In this document: piece by piece, positions 6,428 to 13,803 of the stretch
Position numbering within the stretch: position 1 is the first letter of the stretch
Layout of the letters: each line of letters starts with the position of its first letter
Source: Aquibium microcysteis
GTDB taxonomy: Bacteria > Pseudomonadota > Alphaproteobacteria > Rhizobiales > Rhizobiaceae
NCBI RefSeq assembly: GCF_014495845.1
Contig: NZ_CP061080.1
Span: 4,702,001-4,766,000, forward strand
Direction: 5' to 3'
DNA length: 64,000 nucleotides
The notes under the pieces: model-generated
Seen by the model: only the letters and a program-made list of their open reading frames with translations
The model's database searches: none
What the model was told of the DNA's origin: nothing
Translations under genes and position numbers: made by a program

Positions 6428-6555
6428 CCGCTGAAAACAGGCGCCGGCGGGATTGCGCGACGCCGAAGGCGCCCGAAGATTTTCCGGCAGTCACCACGCG
6501 CGGCAGTCGCGGCCCTCGCTCGTCTATGCCCGCAGACAATGGATGAGCTATAAGC
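6428..6555. repeat. Diverged noncoding repeat, copy 1
   Basis: This copy starts with the 17-base block CCGCTGAAAACAGGCGC and later carries AAGGCGC, a GATTTTCC core followed by TCAC five bases on, and ends near GCTATAAG. The same blocks in the same order occur in copy 2 at 7282-7393. No gene is seen in it. The two copies bracket the lone 6610 gene. The origin could be an old mobile-element end or a duplicated regulatory segment. Confidence 0.55.
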
Positions 6556-6609
6556 CATGGATCAACTGGGGTGGCGAACGGCGAGTGTAGAGGAGAGGGA
6601 GGCACGCTG

Positions 6610-7233
6610 ATGTTCCAAAGGGAGAAGCGGACCGCAAGTCGGAGGCCGAAGCCGGCGGCCGACGATGGCAATCCTTGGGATTCGGCGACGCTCGCTAAGA
6701 TCGGCGAACAGAAGGAGCGCATTTCGCTGCACCTGACCCACCTTGAAGTGCGGCGGCGCTTTGGCGCTAGGCCGAACAGGGCCTGGGAAAATGGGACGAT
6801 TGAAGTCATCGGCACCGGTTTCGTCCCGCACCTACCTCAGCACGTCCATATGGAATTGACATTCGAACACACAGAGGGAATGGGCGTGGTGGCTTTCGAT
6901 TACCAGATGGCCGTAAACTACCTGGGAACGGTGGTGCACCTGCCGGTTCTGCGGGTGGTGCTGAATGACCCTGACCACTCAATTGCCCTCGCACTCCGGG
7001 AAGGGATGCGGGACGCTTTGGCAAGTGGCGAGACTGGTCTCGAAGTCCGGTGCTGGTGCACGTTCCACGAGGGGTGGGCTCAAGAGCAGTCGCAACGAAT
7101 CGACCTAACTGGTTTCAACATCTGGTCGAACCTGGCATCGCCGCGGATCGCAGGGTGGCAGCGGCCGATCAGTGAGATCGATCTCTCGGACATCCCTGAC
7201 CCTACAAAGCTCCGATCCCGCCAGGACCGGTAG
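6610..7233 (+). CDS. Hypothetical protein (207 aa), unrecognised
   Basis: ATG 6610 is preceded by GAGAGGGAGG, which favours it over the in-frame ATG at 6571. The product is soluble with no signal peptide. A basic N terminus (Arg-Glu-Lys-Arg-Thr-Ala-Ser-Arg-Arg) leads into mixed alpha/beta sequence. A block that looks like alternating strands (Val-Val-Ala-Phe-Asp-Tyr and Val-Val-His-Leu-Pro-Val-Leu-Arg-Val-Val-Leu-Asn) and a Cys-Trp-Cys motif at about residue 150 are the only features that stand out. I cannot name a family. It sits alone between the two copies of a noncoding repeat, next to the IS3 element, in the accessory region. Confidence 0.65.
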   Translation: MFQREKRTASRRPKPAADDGNPWDSATLAKIGEQKERISLHLTHLEVRRRFGARPNRAWENGTIEVIGTGFVPHLPQHVHMELTFEHTEGMGVVAFDYQMAVNYLGTVVHLPVLRVVLNDPDHSIALALREGMRDALASGETGLEVRCWCTFHEGWAQEQSQRIDLTGFNIWSNLASPRIAGWQRPISEIDLSDIPDPTKLRSRQDR

Positions 7234-7281
7234 AGCGACGAGACGCAGCCGACTTATGCCGCCACCTCGCCCCCGTCCTGC

Positions 7282-7393
7282 CCGCTGAAAACAGGCGCGA
7301 AACAGACGGAATTTGGGGGCCCCTCAAGGCGCGCGATGATTTTCCCACAATCACCGGGAGCAGTAGGACGCGGGATAAGCGGACGCTATAAGA
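7282..7393. repeat. Diverged noncoding repeat, copy 2
   Basis: This copy shares with 6428-6555 the opening CCGCTGAAAACAGGCGC, then AAGGCGC and GATGATTTTCCC followed by AATCAC, and a closing GCTATAAG. It lies between the 3' ends of the convergent 6610 gene and the 7404 zinc-ribbon gene. Overall identity is low outside the shared blocks. Confidence 0.55.
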
Positions 7394-7403
7394 AAGCGGG
7401 CGC

Positions 7404-7685
7404 CTAGACCGCCTCCCATTGCCACCCGGACGGGCGCGTATCAGGCGAATAGATGAGGCTCGCCTTCCGACTACCGCAGACGGCGCATTTGAACCGTGGC
7501 GCTAGATCAAAAGCCATTGCGGGCGCATCCGGCCCTAGCCGGTCCATAAGCAAGGCAAGATCCACCTGCCGATTGTGGCCGCACCCGCGAGCTTCACAGT
7601 AGGCCCGGACGTTCATCCGCGCTTGTAGGAGCCGGGAGAGTGTCCAGCCGCTGCCGCTCACCTTGCTGAAACCTTGTCGCGCCAC
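7404..7685 (-). CDS. Small zinc-ribbon-like hypothetical protein (93 aa)
   Basis: Two cysteine pairs suggest a zinc ribbon: Tyr-Cys-Glu-Ala-Arg-Gly-Cys-Gly-His-Asn near residue 30 and Lys-Cys-Ala-Val-Cys-Gly-Ser-Arg near residue 69. The block between them (Asp-Leu-Ala-Leu-Leu-Met-Asp-Arg-Leu-Gly-Pro-Asp-Ala-Pro) matches my memory of a widespread family of short rhizobial hypotheticals that begin near Leu-Leu-Gln-Ala-Arg-Met. The GTG at 7685 is the longest start; a start at the internal Met (7616) would remove part of the conserved region. Nucleic-acid or metal binding is an inference from the cysteines. Confidence 0.68.
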   Translation of the reverse strand: MARQGFSKVSGSGWTLSRLLQARMNVRAYCEARGCGHNRQVDLALLMDRLGPDAPAMAFDLAPRFKCAVCGSRKASLIYSPDTRPSGWQWEAV

Positions 7686-8089
7686 ATGCGCGCACCGACT
7701 ATGTCAGGAGCAGCGACAGACAGCGCAACACGTTCGCGAGTTGGGGAAGGAATAGGAGACAGCCAAGATTCCATTGTGAACTCAGCAAAATAGTGAGATT
7801 TCCTGATTTTGCGGCCTGGAGGGATGGTCGAACCAACTCGCCTCCTTCGTTACAAACATCATACGGCTGTTAGGCCCCTCATTCGATGGCATTCACTTAT
7901 CCGCGAAGAGCGGAACAACATCGGCTGCTACCGTGGCTGGACTAGCTGTCTCCGACGGTCCTCATGTTGCATTCCATGCCGCATGGAGTCGCGCGAGCCC
8001 CACGGAATCCCTTGGAAATCAGCGGTAACGGGTTGCAGCATAGAGCGGCATGGGCCGGGGCAGGGTTGGCACTAAGCCATTGATCTTAT
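7686..8089. other. 404-base gap between the zinc-ribbon gene and tRNA-Arg
   Basis: No gene is recognised on either strand. The composition is more AT-rich than the core. Short open frames exist but show no family resemblance. If the left region is an integrated element, its attachment junction should lie at the 8089/8090 edge. No repeat of the tRNA 3' end was found elsewhere in 1-8089. Confidence 0.5.
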
Positions 8090-8166
8090 TGGTGATCCCG
8101 ACAGGATTCGAACCTGTGACCCTCAGATTAGGAATCTGATGCTCTATCCTACTGAGCTACGGGACC
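8090..8166 (-). tRNA. tRNA-Arg, anticodon CCU
   Basis: The minus strand gives a complete cloverleaf of 77 bases with encoded CCA. The 7-bp acceptor stem pairs GGTCCCG with CGGGATC, and the D-arm contains TAGCTCAGTAGGATAGAGC. The anticodon stem TCAGA/TCTGA carries loop TTCCTAA with anticodon CCT, and the T-arm contains GGTTCGAATCC. It decodes AGG. The 3' end faces the accessory region, the usual side for integration by tyrosine-recombinase elements. Confidence 0.97.
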
Positions 8167-8261
8167 ACGCGCGCCCGGTATAGCGGCTTCGGGGGCGCAG
8201 GCCAAGGGTGTCGCGCGGACTCGGACGGCACGCGCGCAAGAGGGGCAAAGGAACCGGATCG

Positions 8262-9425
8262 TCAGGCGGCGAGCGCCGTCTCGGTCAGGCGCACCCAGTA
8301 GGAGATCCCGTGCGGGATCGCCTCGTCGTTGAAGTCGTAGCCGGGGTGGTGCAGGTTGGCGGTATCTCCGTTGCCGATGAAGACGAAAGAGCCCGGCCGC
8401 GCCTCCAGCATGTAGGAGAAGTCCTCGCCGCCCATCACGGCCGGCATGTTCGGCTCGACGTTCTGTGCGCCGGCCACCTCGGCGGCGATCTTCACGGCGA
8501 AATCGGTTTCATGGGGATGGTTGAAGGTCACCGGATAATTGGCGTCGTAGACGACATGGGCCGTCGCGCCCCCGGCCTCGGCAATGCCCTGCACGATCGC
8601 CTTCATCCGCTTTTCGGCGAGCGCGGCGACGTCCTTGCGCAGCGTCCGGACGGTGCCTGCGATCTCGGCCGTCTCCGGGATGATGTTGTAGGCTTCGCCT
8701 GCGTGAAACTTGGTCACCGAGACGACGAGTGCCTCCAGCGGATCTGCGCTGCGCGAGACGATCGTCTGAAGCGCGCCGACGATCTGGGCGGCAATGACGA
8801 TCGGATCGACGTTCTGGTGGGGGAATGCGGCATGTCCGCCCTTTCCCTTGATCGTTATCGTGAACTCCGCGGTCGCGGCCATGATCGGGCCAGGACGGGT
8901 TGCGAATTGCCCGACCGGCAGGCCAGGCTCGTTGTGCATGCCGAAGACGCGGCTGATTCCGAAACGTTCCATCATGCCCTCCCGGACCATGACCGCCCCG
9001 CCGCCGCCGCCTTCCTCCGCCGGCTGGAAGATGACCGCGACGCGGCCGGCGAAGTTGCGCGTCTCCGCGAGATACTTTGCCGCACCGAGCAGCATGGCGG
9101 TGTGTCCATCATGGCCGCAGGCATGCATCTTGCCGGCGTTCGCCGACATGTGCGCGACGCCGCTCGCTTCCGTGATCGGGAGCGCATCCATGTCCGCTCG
9201 CAGGCCGATCGTCGCACCTTCGCCAAGCCGCCCGCTGATGATTCCGACGATCCCGGTCTTTGCGATCCCGGTGACGACTTCATCGACGCCGAACTCCCTG
9301 AGCTTCGCGGCGACGAAGGCCGATGTCTCGTGAAGGTCGAAGCCGAGTTCAGGTGTGGTATGGAGGTGGCGACGCCAGGCGGCGACTTCCTGCTGCATTT
9401 CGGCGGCACGATTGAGGATCGGCAT
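8262..9425 (-). CDS. M20-family amidohydrolase (hippurate hydrolase-like)
   Basis: This is a zinc-dependent amidohydrolase/carboxypeptidase of the M20D type that cleaves N-acyl amino acids or similar amides in the cytoplasm. Metal-site motifs are His-Ala-Cys-Gly-His-Asp-Gly-His at 101-108, Pro-Ala-Glu-Glu-Gly-Gly at about 135-140, Gly-Met-His-Asn at about 162, and the C-terminal His-His-Pro-Gly-Tyr-Asp. The Cys before the Gly-His is the usual metal-proximal cysteine. The start at 9425 gives 387 residues, the normal family length; a much longer open frame upstream is antisense to the next gene and is rejected. It is divergent from the carboxypeptidase gene across a 162-base gap. The exact substrate is unknown. 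Confidence 0.93.
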   Translation of the reverse strand: MPILNRAAEMQQEVAAWRRHLHTTPELGFDLHETSAFVAAKLREFGVDEVVTGIAKTGIVGIISGRLGEGATIGLRADMDALPITEASGVAHMSANAGKMHACGHDGHTAMLLGAAKYLAETRNFAGRVAVIFQPAEEGGGGGAVMVREGMMERFGISRVFGMHNEPGLPVGQFATRPGPIMAATAEFTITIKGKGGHAAFPHQNVDPIVIAAQIVGALQTIVSRSADPLEALVVSVTKFHAGEAYNIIPETAEIAGTVRTLRKDVAALAEKRMKAIVQGIAEAGGATAHVVYDANYPVTFNHPHETDFAVKIAAEVAGAQNVEPNMPAVMGGEDFSYMLEARPGSFVFIGNGDTANLHHPGYDFNDEAIPHGISYWVRLTETALAA

Positions 9426-9587
9426 GTAGGGAACCCTGCTCCTTTTCGCTGGCTGTCCGGCCGCCCCGCGCGATCGTGATCGGCATGGTTTTGCCATTCC
9501 CGCGCCACATGCGGTAAGTAGCAGCTCCGGGGAGGGGCCGAACGGCCTTCTTCCGCAACCGTAGCGCAATTCCCGCTCGAGGCGAAA

Positions 9588-10712
9588 GTGAATTTGAACC
9601 GTGTCCTCCCGACGCTGACCGCCTGCGTCCTGTCTGCGCTCAGCCTGACGGCAACCCCCGCGGCCGCCGGCCCTTCGCTTGTCATCGACCTCGACGGCGG
9701 ACGCGTGCTGTCGCAGGAGGATGCCTTCCAGCGCTGGTATCCGGCCTCGCTGACCAAGCTGCTGACCGCCTATGTGGCGTTCCGCGCAGTCGCGGCGGGC
9801 GAGGTGACGCTGACCTCGCCGGTTCGCATCACGAAGAACGCCGCCAAGGAACCGCCGAGCAAGATGGGCTATCCGGTCGGCTCGGTGATGACGCTGGACA
9901 GCGCGCTGAAGATCATCATGGTGAAGTCGGCCAACGACGTCGCCACCGCGATCGGCGAGAGCATCGCCGGCTCCGAGAAGGATTTCGCCGCGCGCATGAA
10001 CGCCGAATCGAAGCGCCTCGGCATGACCGGCTCGCACTGGGTGAACGCGCATGGCCTGCATGACGAGCGCCAGTACACCACGGCGCACGATCTCGCGGTG
10101 CTGGCGGCAGCCATCCGCCGCGATTTCCCGCAGCACGCGAGCTACTTCAATCTGGAGGGCATCGTCGACGGCAAATCGAAGATGACCAACCACAACGATC
10201 TGATCGGTCGCTTCGAGGGCGCCGACGGCATGAAGACCGGCTACACCTGCCCGGCGGGCTTCAACCTCGTCGCCTCGGCGACCCGCGGCGGGCGCACGCT
10301 GCTGGCCGTCGTCATCGGCGAGCGCTCGTCGGAGGAACGTGCGGTCAAGGCCGCCGACCTTCTTGCCGCAGGCTTCGGCAGGAGTGCCGCCGGCGCAGTG
10401 ACGCTCGCGTCGATGACGCCTTCGGGCGAAGGCCTCGACAGGACCACCAACATGCGCGACCGCATCTGCACCAAGGCTGCCTACAAGGCGCGCCTCGATG
10501 CCGGCGAGATCGACAGCCGGGGCCGCGTCATCGTCAGTTCGCCGCATCTGGCCGAGAAGCCGGCGCGCGAGCCGGTTCTGGTGGCGGTCGGTCTCGGCGG
10601 CGCCACCGGCCCCCGGTCGCCGCATGCCGCCGACGAGATCGAATATGCCGACGTGCCCATCCCGACGCCCCGGCCCGACTACCGGCCGGTGTCGGCGACG
10701 GCGGTGCGGTAA
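9588..10712 (+). CDS. D-alanyl-D-alanine carboxypeptidase, S11 family
   Basis: This low-molecular-weight penicillin-binding protein trims the terminal D-Ala from peptidoglycan pentapeptides in the periplasm. A signal peptide spans about residues 1-27 (Thr-Pro-Ala-Ala-Ala-Gly). All three active-site motifs are present: Ser54-Leu-Thr-Lys57, Ser114-Ala-Asn116 and Lys216-Thr-Gly218. The C-terminal 100 residues are Pro- and Ala-rich and lack the long amphipathic anchor of PBP5, so membrane attachment is doubtful. The start is a GTG at 9588. The CobW-type GTPase begins 17 bases downstream, which suggests co-transcription. Confidence 0.94.
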   Translation: MNLNRVLPTLTACVLSALSLTATPAAAGPSLVIDLDGGRVLSQEDAFQRWYPASLTKLLTAYVAFRAVAAGEVTLTSPVRITKNAAKEPPSKMGYPVGSVMTLDSALKIIMVKSANDVATAIGESIAGSEKDFAARMNAESKRLGMTGSHWVNAHGLHDERQYTTAHDLAVLAAAIRRDFPQHASYFNLEGIVDGKSKMTNHNDLIGRFEGADGMKTGYTCPAGFNLVASATRGGRTLLAVVIGERSSEERAVKAADLLAAGFGRSAAGAVTLASMTPSGEGLDRTTNMRDRICTKAAYKARLDAGEIDSRGRVIVSSPHLAEKPAREPVLVAVGLGGATGPRSPHAADEIEYADVPIPTPRPDYRPVSATAVR

Positions 10713-10729
10713 CGGCGGAGGACGACATC

Positions 10730-11881
10730 ATGCAGCCGCCCGTTCCCGTCACGGTCCTCACCGGTTTCCTCGGCGCGGGCAAGACGACGCTCCTCAACCG
10801 GCTCCTGAAGGACCCCGCGCTGGCGGACACCGCCGTCATCATCAACGAGTTCGGCGACGTCGCGATCGACCATCTGCTCGTCGAGCAGTCCTCCGACGGC
10901 ATCATCCAGCTCTCCGACGGCTGCCTGTGCTGCACGGTGCGCGGCGAACTGGTCGACACGCTCGCCGATCTCGCCGACCGCATGCAGACCGGCCGCATTC
11001 CGCCGCTGAAGCGCGTCGTGGTGGAGACCACCGGGCTGGCCGACCCGGCGCCGGTGCTGCAGTCGCTGATGGCGCATCCGGCGATCGTGGCGGCCTATCG
11101 GCTCGACGGCGTGGTGACGCTGGTCGATTCCGTCAACGGCGCCGCCACGCTCGACGCCCACGAGGAGGCGGTCCGACAGGTTGCGATGGCCGACCGGCTG
11201 GTGCTGTCCAAGCGCGACATGGCGTCCGCAGCCGCGGTGCGCGACGTCGAGGCGCGTCTGAAGGCGCTGAACCCCCGTGCGCCGCTCGAAGACGCCGCGA
11301 CCGCCGCGCCGGCGGCGCTGCTCGACTGCGGCCTCTACGATCCGTCGACCAAGAGCATCGACGTCGCCCGCTGGCTGCGCGACGAGGCGCGGCACGATCA
11401 TGGGCACGGCCAGCGCCACGATCACGCGCACGGCCACGATCATGAGCACCATGACGGCCACGACCACGACGGCCATCACGAACACCACCATCATCATCAC
11501 GACGACGGCCGCATCCGTACCGTCTCGCTGGTGCTCGACCGGCCGCTGCCGCTCTCGACGGTGGAGAACTTCCTCGACCTGCTGCGCTCCACCCATGGCG
11601 AGCGGATGCTGCGCATGAAGGGCATCGTCGAGACGCTGGAAGACCGCGAGCGACCGCTCGTGATCCATGGGGTGCAGAAGGTGCTGCACCCGCCTGTGCG
11701 GCTGGCGAAGTGGCCCGACGGCCCGCGCGGCGTGCGCATCGTCATGATCACCTTCGACATGCCCGCCGACTACGTCGAACGCCTGTTTTCGGCCTTCGCG
11801 GGCCAGCCCCGAATCGACATGCCGGACAGGGCGGCGCTGGAAGACAACCCGCTGGCGATCGCCGGCGGATGGCGGGGGTGA
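10730..11881 (+). CDS. CobW/ZNG1-family GTP-binding metallochaperone-like protein with His-rich loop
   Basis: COG0523 GTPases deliver zinc or cobalt to target enzymes. The N-terminal G domain has Gly-Phe-Leu-Gly-Ala-Gly-Lys-Thr-Thr at 12-20, the metal-binding Gly-Cys-Leu-Cys-Cys at 64-68, Glu-Thr-Thr-Gly after a Val-Val-Val strand, and Ser-Lys-Arg-Asp as the guanine-recognition motif (Ser in place of Asn). At about residues 222-260 there is a long His/Asp-rich stretch with many His-Asp-His repeats and six consecutive His, then the CobW C-terminal domain. It follows the carboxypeptidase gene by 17 bases. Zinc handling is the likelier role, but the genome also makes cobalamin, so cobalt cannot be excluded. 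Confidence 0.9.
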   Translation: MQPPVPVTVLTGFLGAGKTTLLNRLLKDPALADTAVIINEFGDVAIDHLLVEQSSDGIIQLSDGCLCCTVRGELVDTLADLADRMQTGRIPPLKRVVVETTGLADPAPVLQSLMAHPAIVAAYRLDGVVTLVDSVNGAATLDAHEEAVRQVAMADRLVLSKRDMASAAAVRDVEARLKALNPRAPLEDAATAAPAALLDCGLYDPSTKSIDVARWLRDEARHDHGHGQRHDHAHGHDHEHHDGHDHDGHHEHHHHHHDDGRIRTVSLVLDRPLPLSTVENFLDLLRSTHGERMLRMKGIVETLEDRERPLVIHGVQKVLHPPVRLAKWPDGPRGVRIVMITFDMPADYVERLFSAFAGQPRIDMPDRAALEDNPLAIAGGWRG

Positions 11882-11923
11882 GGGGAGCGGGGAGTAGGGG
11901 AGCTACCGCGTCCCCGTCAGTTC

Positions 11924-12238
11924 TCACCCGCCCCGTGCTATCAGGAACCGATGCCCGCCCGGCACGCTTTCGCTGGCCAAAAGCCGGTGCCCGGCGTCGT
12001 TGCAGAAGGCGGGAATGTCGATGACGGCCAGTGGATCGGTGGTCTCGATCCAGAGGCGACTGCCGGCCGGCAGCGCGGCGAGCCTGCGGCGGGTCTTCAG
12101 AACCGGCAGCGGGCAGTTCAGGCCGCGCAGGTCGTAGACGTCGGCGCGCAGGGCTTCAGCATCGTCCAGTACCGCGGGCGAGGCGAGGGGCCCGGCTTCG
12201 GCTCGGGTCTCCTGCGTATCGAGGGCCTCGTCGCCCAC
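11924..12238 (-). CDS. TusA/SirA-like sulfur-carrier family protein
   Basis: The C-terminal 75 residues form a TusA-type domain with the signature Arg-Gly-Leu-Asn-Cys-Pro-Leu-Pro-Val-Leu-Lys; the Cys is the persulfide-carrying residue. The N-terminal 30 residues are acidic, low in complexity and specific to this protein, so the start is uncertain. GTG 12238 is chosen because it lies just after the stop of the upstream L,D-transpeptidase gene. A longer frame through that gene is a shadow. Roles of the family include sulfur transfer for tRNA thiolation or molybdopterin enzymes, and no partner gene here points to one of them. Confidence 0.8.
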   Translation of the reverse strand: MGDEALDTQETRAEAGPLASPAVLDDAEALRADVYDLRGLNCPLPVLKTRRRLAALPAGSRLWIETTDPLAVIDIPAFCNDAGHRLLASESVPGGHRFLIARGG

Positions 12239-12245
12239 GGACCCG

Positions 12246-13544
12246 TCAACCGCCGAACAGGTTGCCGATGGCGCCGGCGCGCTTGCGGACCGCACCGAAC
12301 AACCCGCCGCCGGCATTGCTCTCCTCGACGGCGACGGCCGGAGCCGTCGCGGCGGCCACCGGCGCGGCTGCGGCCTGTTCGGCCTGCTCTTTCGCCTGGG
12401 CGGCTGCGATCCTGGCGGCTTCCTTCTCTGCGCGCGCCTGAGCCGCCGCTGCTGCCTTCTCCTCCTCCAGCCGCTTCTTCTCGGCCGCGGCGGCATCGAG
12501 CGCCGCCTGGCGTCTTCCAGCTGGCGAATCGATCCGGCCCATGCGCTCGGTGGAGGCGACGATGGCGCCGTCGCCGAGCATCGCCGGCGGCTCCAGGGGC
12601 ACGCGCTCGCCGCGGGAGCGGCGCTTGGTCCAGTCGGCGACGAGCTTCGCCTCGGCGATGCCGGCGATGGAATCGCGCGGCGCCGGCAGCGTCTTGTCGG
12701 AATAGGTCGCGATGGCGGCGTCGAAGCTCGTCTTCTGTGACTGGTAGGCCGAGATCAGGGTCTCGGGCTGCGACATCGGCGGGCACTTGCCGGTCGGGGA
12801 GAAGGTGGCGCTGCCCTCCGGCACCTGGTTGAAGACGTAACGCTTCTCGCAGACGTCCACCTTCGGCGGCACCTTGGTGATCTCGAAGTGATCGTAGCCT
12901 TCCTTCAGCATCGACCAGAAGGCGTAGTTCGGGTCGTTGCGGTAGCGCGCCATGTTCTCGGGCGTCATGCGGAAGGGGAAGGCTTGGATCTGGAATTCGC
13001 GCTGCCCGCCGGCGAAGGCGTCGCGCGCGAAGGCATAGATCTCCTCCACCTGTGCGTCGGTCATGGAATAGCAGCCAGACGACGAGCAGCCGCCATGCAC
13101 CATCAGGTTCGAGCCGGTGCGGCCGTGCGCCCGGTCGTAGGCGTTGGGATAGCCCATGTTGAAGGCGAGGTGATAGCTGGAGCGCGGGTTCAACTGGCCC
13201 GGTCCGACGGTGTAGAAGCCTTCCGGCGCCTGACGGTCGCCCTCGATGAATTTGGGGCCGAGCTGGCCGGACCACTTGCAGATGTCGTAGGAGGCGATGA
13301 GGTCGTAGCGGCCATTCGACTTCTGCTTCCAGATCTCGAGCTTACCCTCCTCCTTGAAGACCCGCGCCATGACCGGCGAGGACTTCGGCATGCCCTTGGC
13401 CTTCATCTGCGTGACGATGCGCTCGGGAAGCTGCTTGCTGGCCTTGGCGCCCACGGCCGATTCGAGCGCCGATTCCGTGCAGCCCGCCAGCGCGACCGTC
13501 GCCGCGAGAAGACCGATCCGGGTGAATTTCGAAAGCATCGTCAA
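12246..13544 (-). CDS. L,D-transpeptidase (YafK/ErfK-type) lipoprotein with Ala-rich tail
   Basis: The N terminus is a lipoprotein signal with lipobox Leu-Ala-Gly-Cys at 19-22. The YkuD/L,D-transpeptidase domain spans about residues 58-180 and contains the active motif His150-Gly-Gly-Cys-Ser-Ser-Ser-Gly-Cys158-Tyr-Ser-Met, with Cys158 as nucleophile. It would cross-link peptidoglycan stems or attach proteins to them in the periplasm. Residues 310-400 form an Ala/Glu/Lys-rich coiled coil (Glu-Lys-Lys-Arg-Leu-Glu-Glu-Glu-Lys), then a Gly-Gly-Leu-Phe-Gly end. The length (432) exceeds the bare domain because of this coil. It is followed after 7 bases by the TusA-like gene. Confidence 0.9.
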   Translation of the reverse strand: MTMLSKFTRIGLLAATVALAGCTESALESAVGAKASKQLPERIVTQMKAKGMPKSSPVMARVFKEEGKLEIWKQKSNGRYDLIASYDICKWSGQLGPKFIEGDRQAPEGFYTVGPGQLNPRSSYHLAFNMGYPNAYDRAHGRTGSNLMVHGGCSSSGCYSMTDAQVEEIYAFARDAFAGGQREFQIQAFPFRMTPENMARYRNDPNYAFWSMLKEGYDHFEITKVPPKVDVCEKRYVFNQVPEGSATFSPTGKCPPMSQPETLISAYQSQKTSFDAAIATYSDKTLPAPRDSIAGIAEAKLVADWTKRRSRGERVPLEPPAMLGDGAIVASTERMGRIDSPAGRRQAALDAAAAEKKRLEEEKAAAAAQARAEKEAARIAAAQAKEQAEQAAAAPVAAATAPAVAVEESNAGGGLFGAVRKRAGAIGNLFGG

Positions 13545-13803
13545 GCAACTGGATCCTGTCCGGAGCGCGGCGCCAGGAAGGCCGTCGCGCGATCACACCG
13601 GAAAACCTCTACGGGCGTTAACCTTGCCAATCCCTTACCGCAAGGCAGGTGCTCCCGTTTTCACCACAAGTTCATTGCGGGCAAGCCGTGGCGACAGTGT
13701 GGCGGGCGTGGCGCGCGGCTCGAACTCCGTCGCGGAGGCCAAGGCCGCCGCGTGCGGTCGGCGGCGATCCCGGGCGCGGAAATGCCGGGCGGCCGCAGGG
13801 CTT

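Noticed and set aside
7800..8089. A second partial copy of the tRNA-Arg 3' end (att site)
   Set aside because: Only short chance matches such as TCGAACC were found; no repeat of the T-arm/acceptor region is present.
9426..10625. N-terminal extension of the M20 amidohydrolase to 787 residues
   Set aside because: The added part is antisense to the carboxypeptidase gene and has no homology; the family length is about 390.
11360..11520. Tandem DNA repeat in the His-rich part of the CobW-type gene
   Set aside because: The periodicity comes from His-Asp-rich codons in a real coding region, so it is not a separate repeat element or CRISPR.
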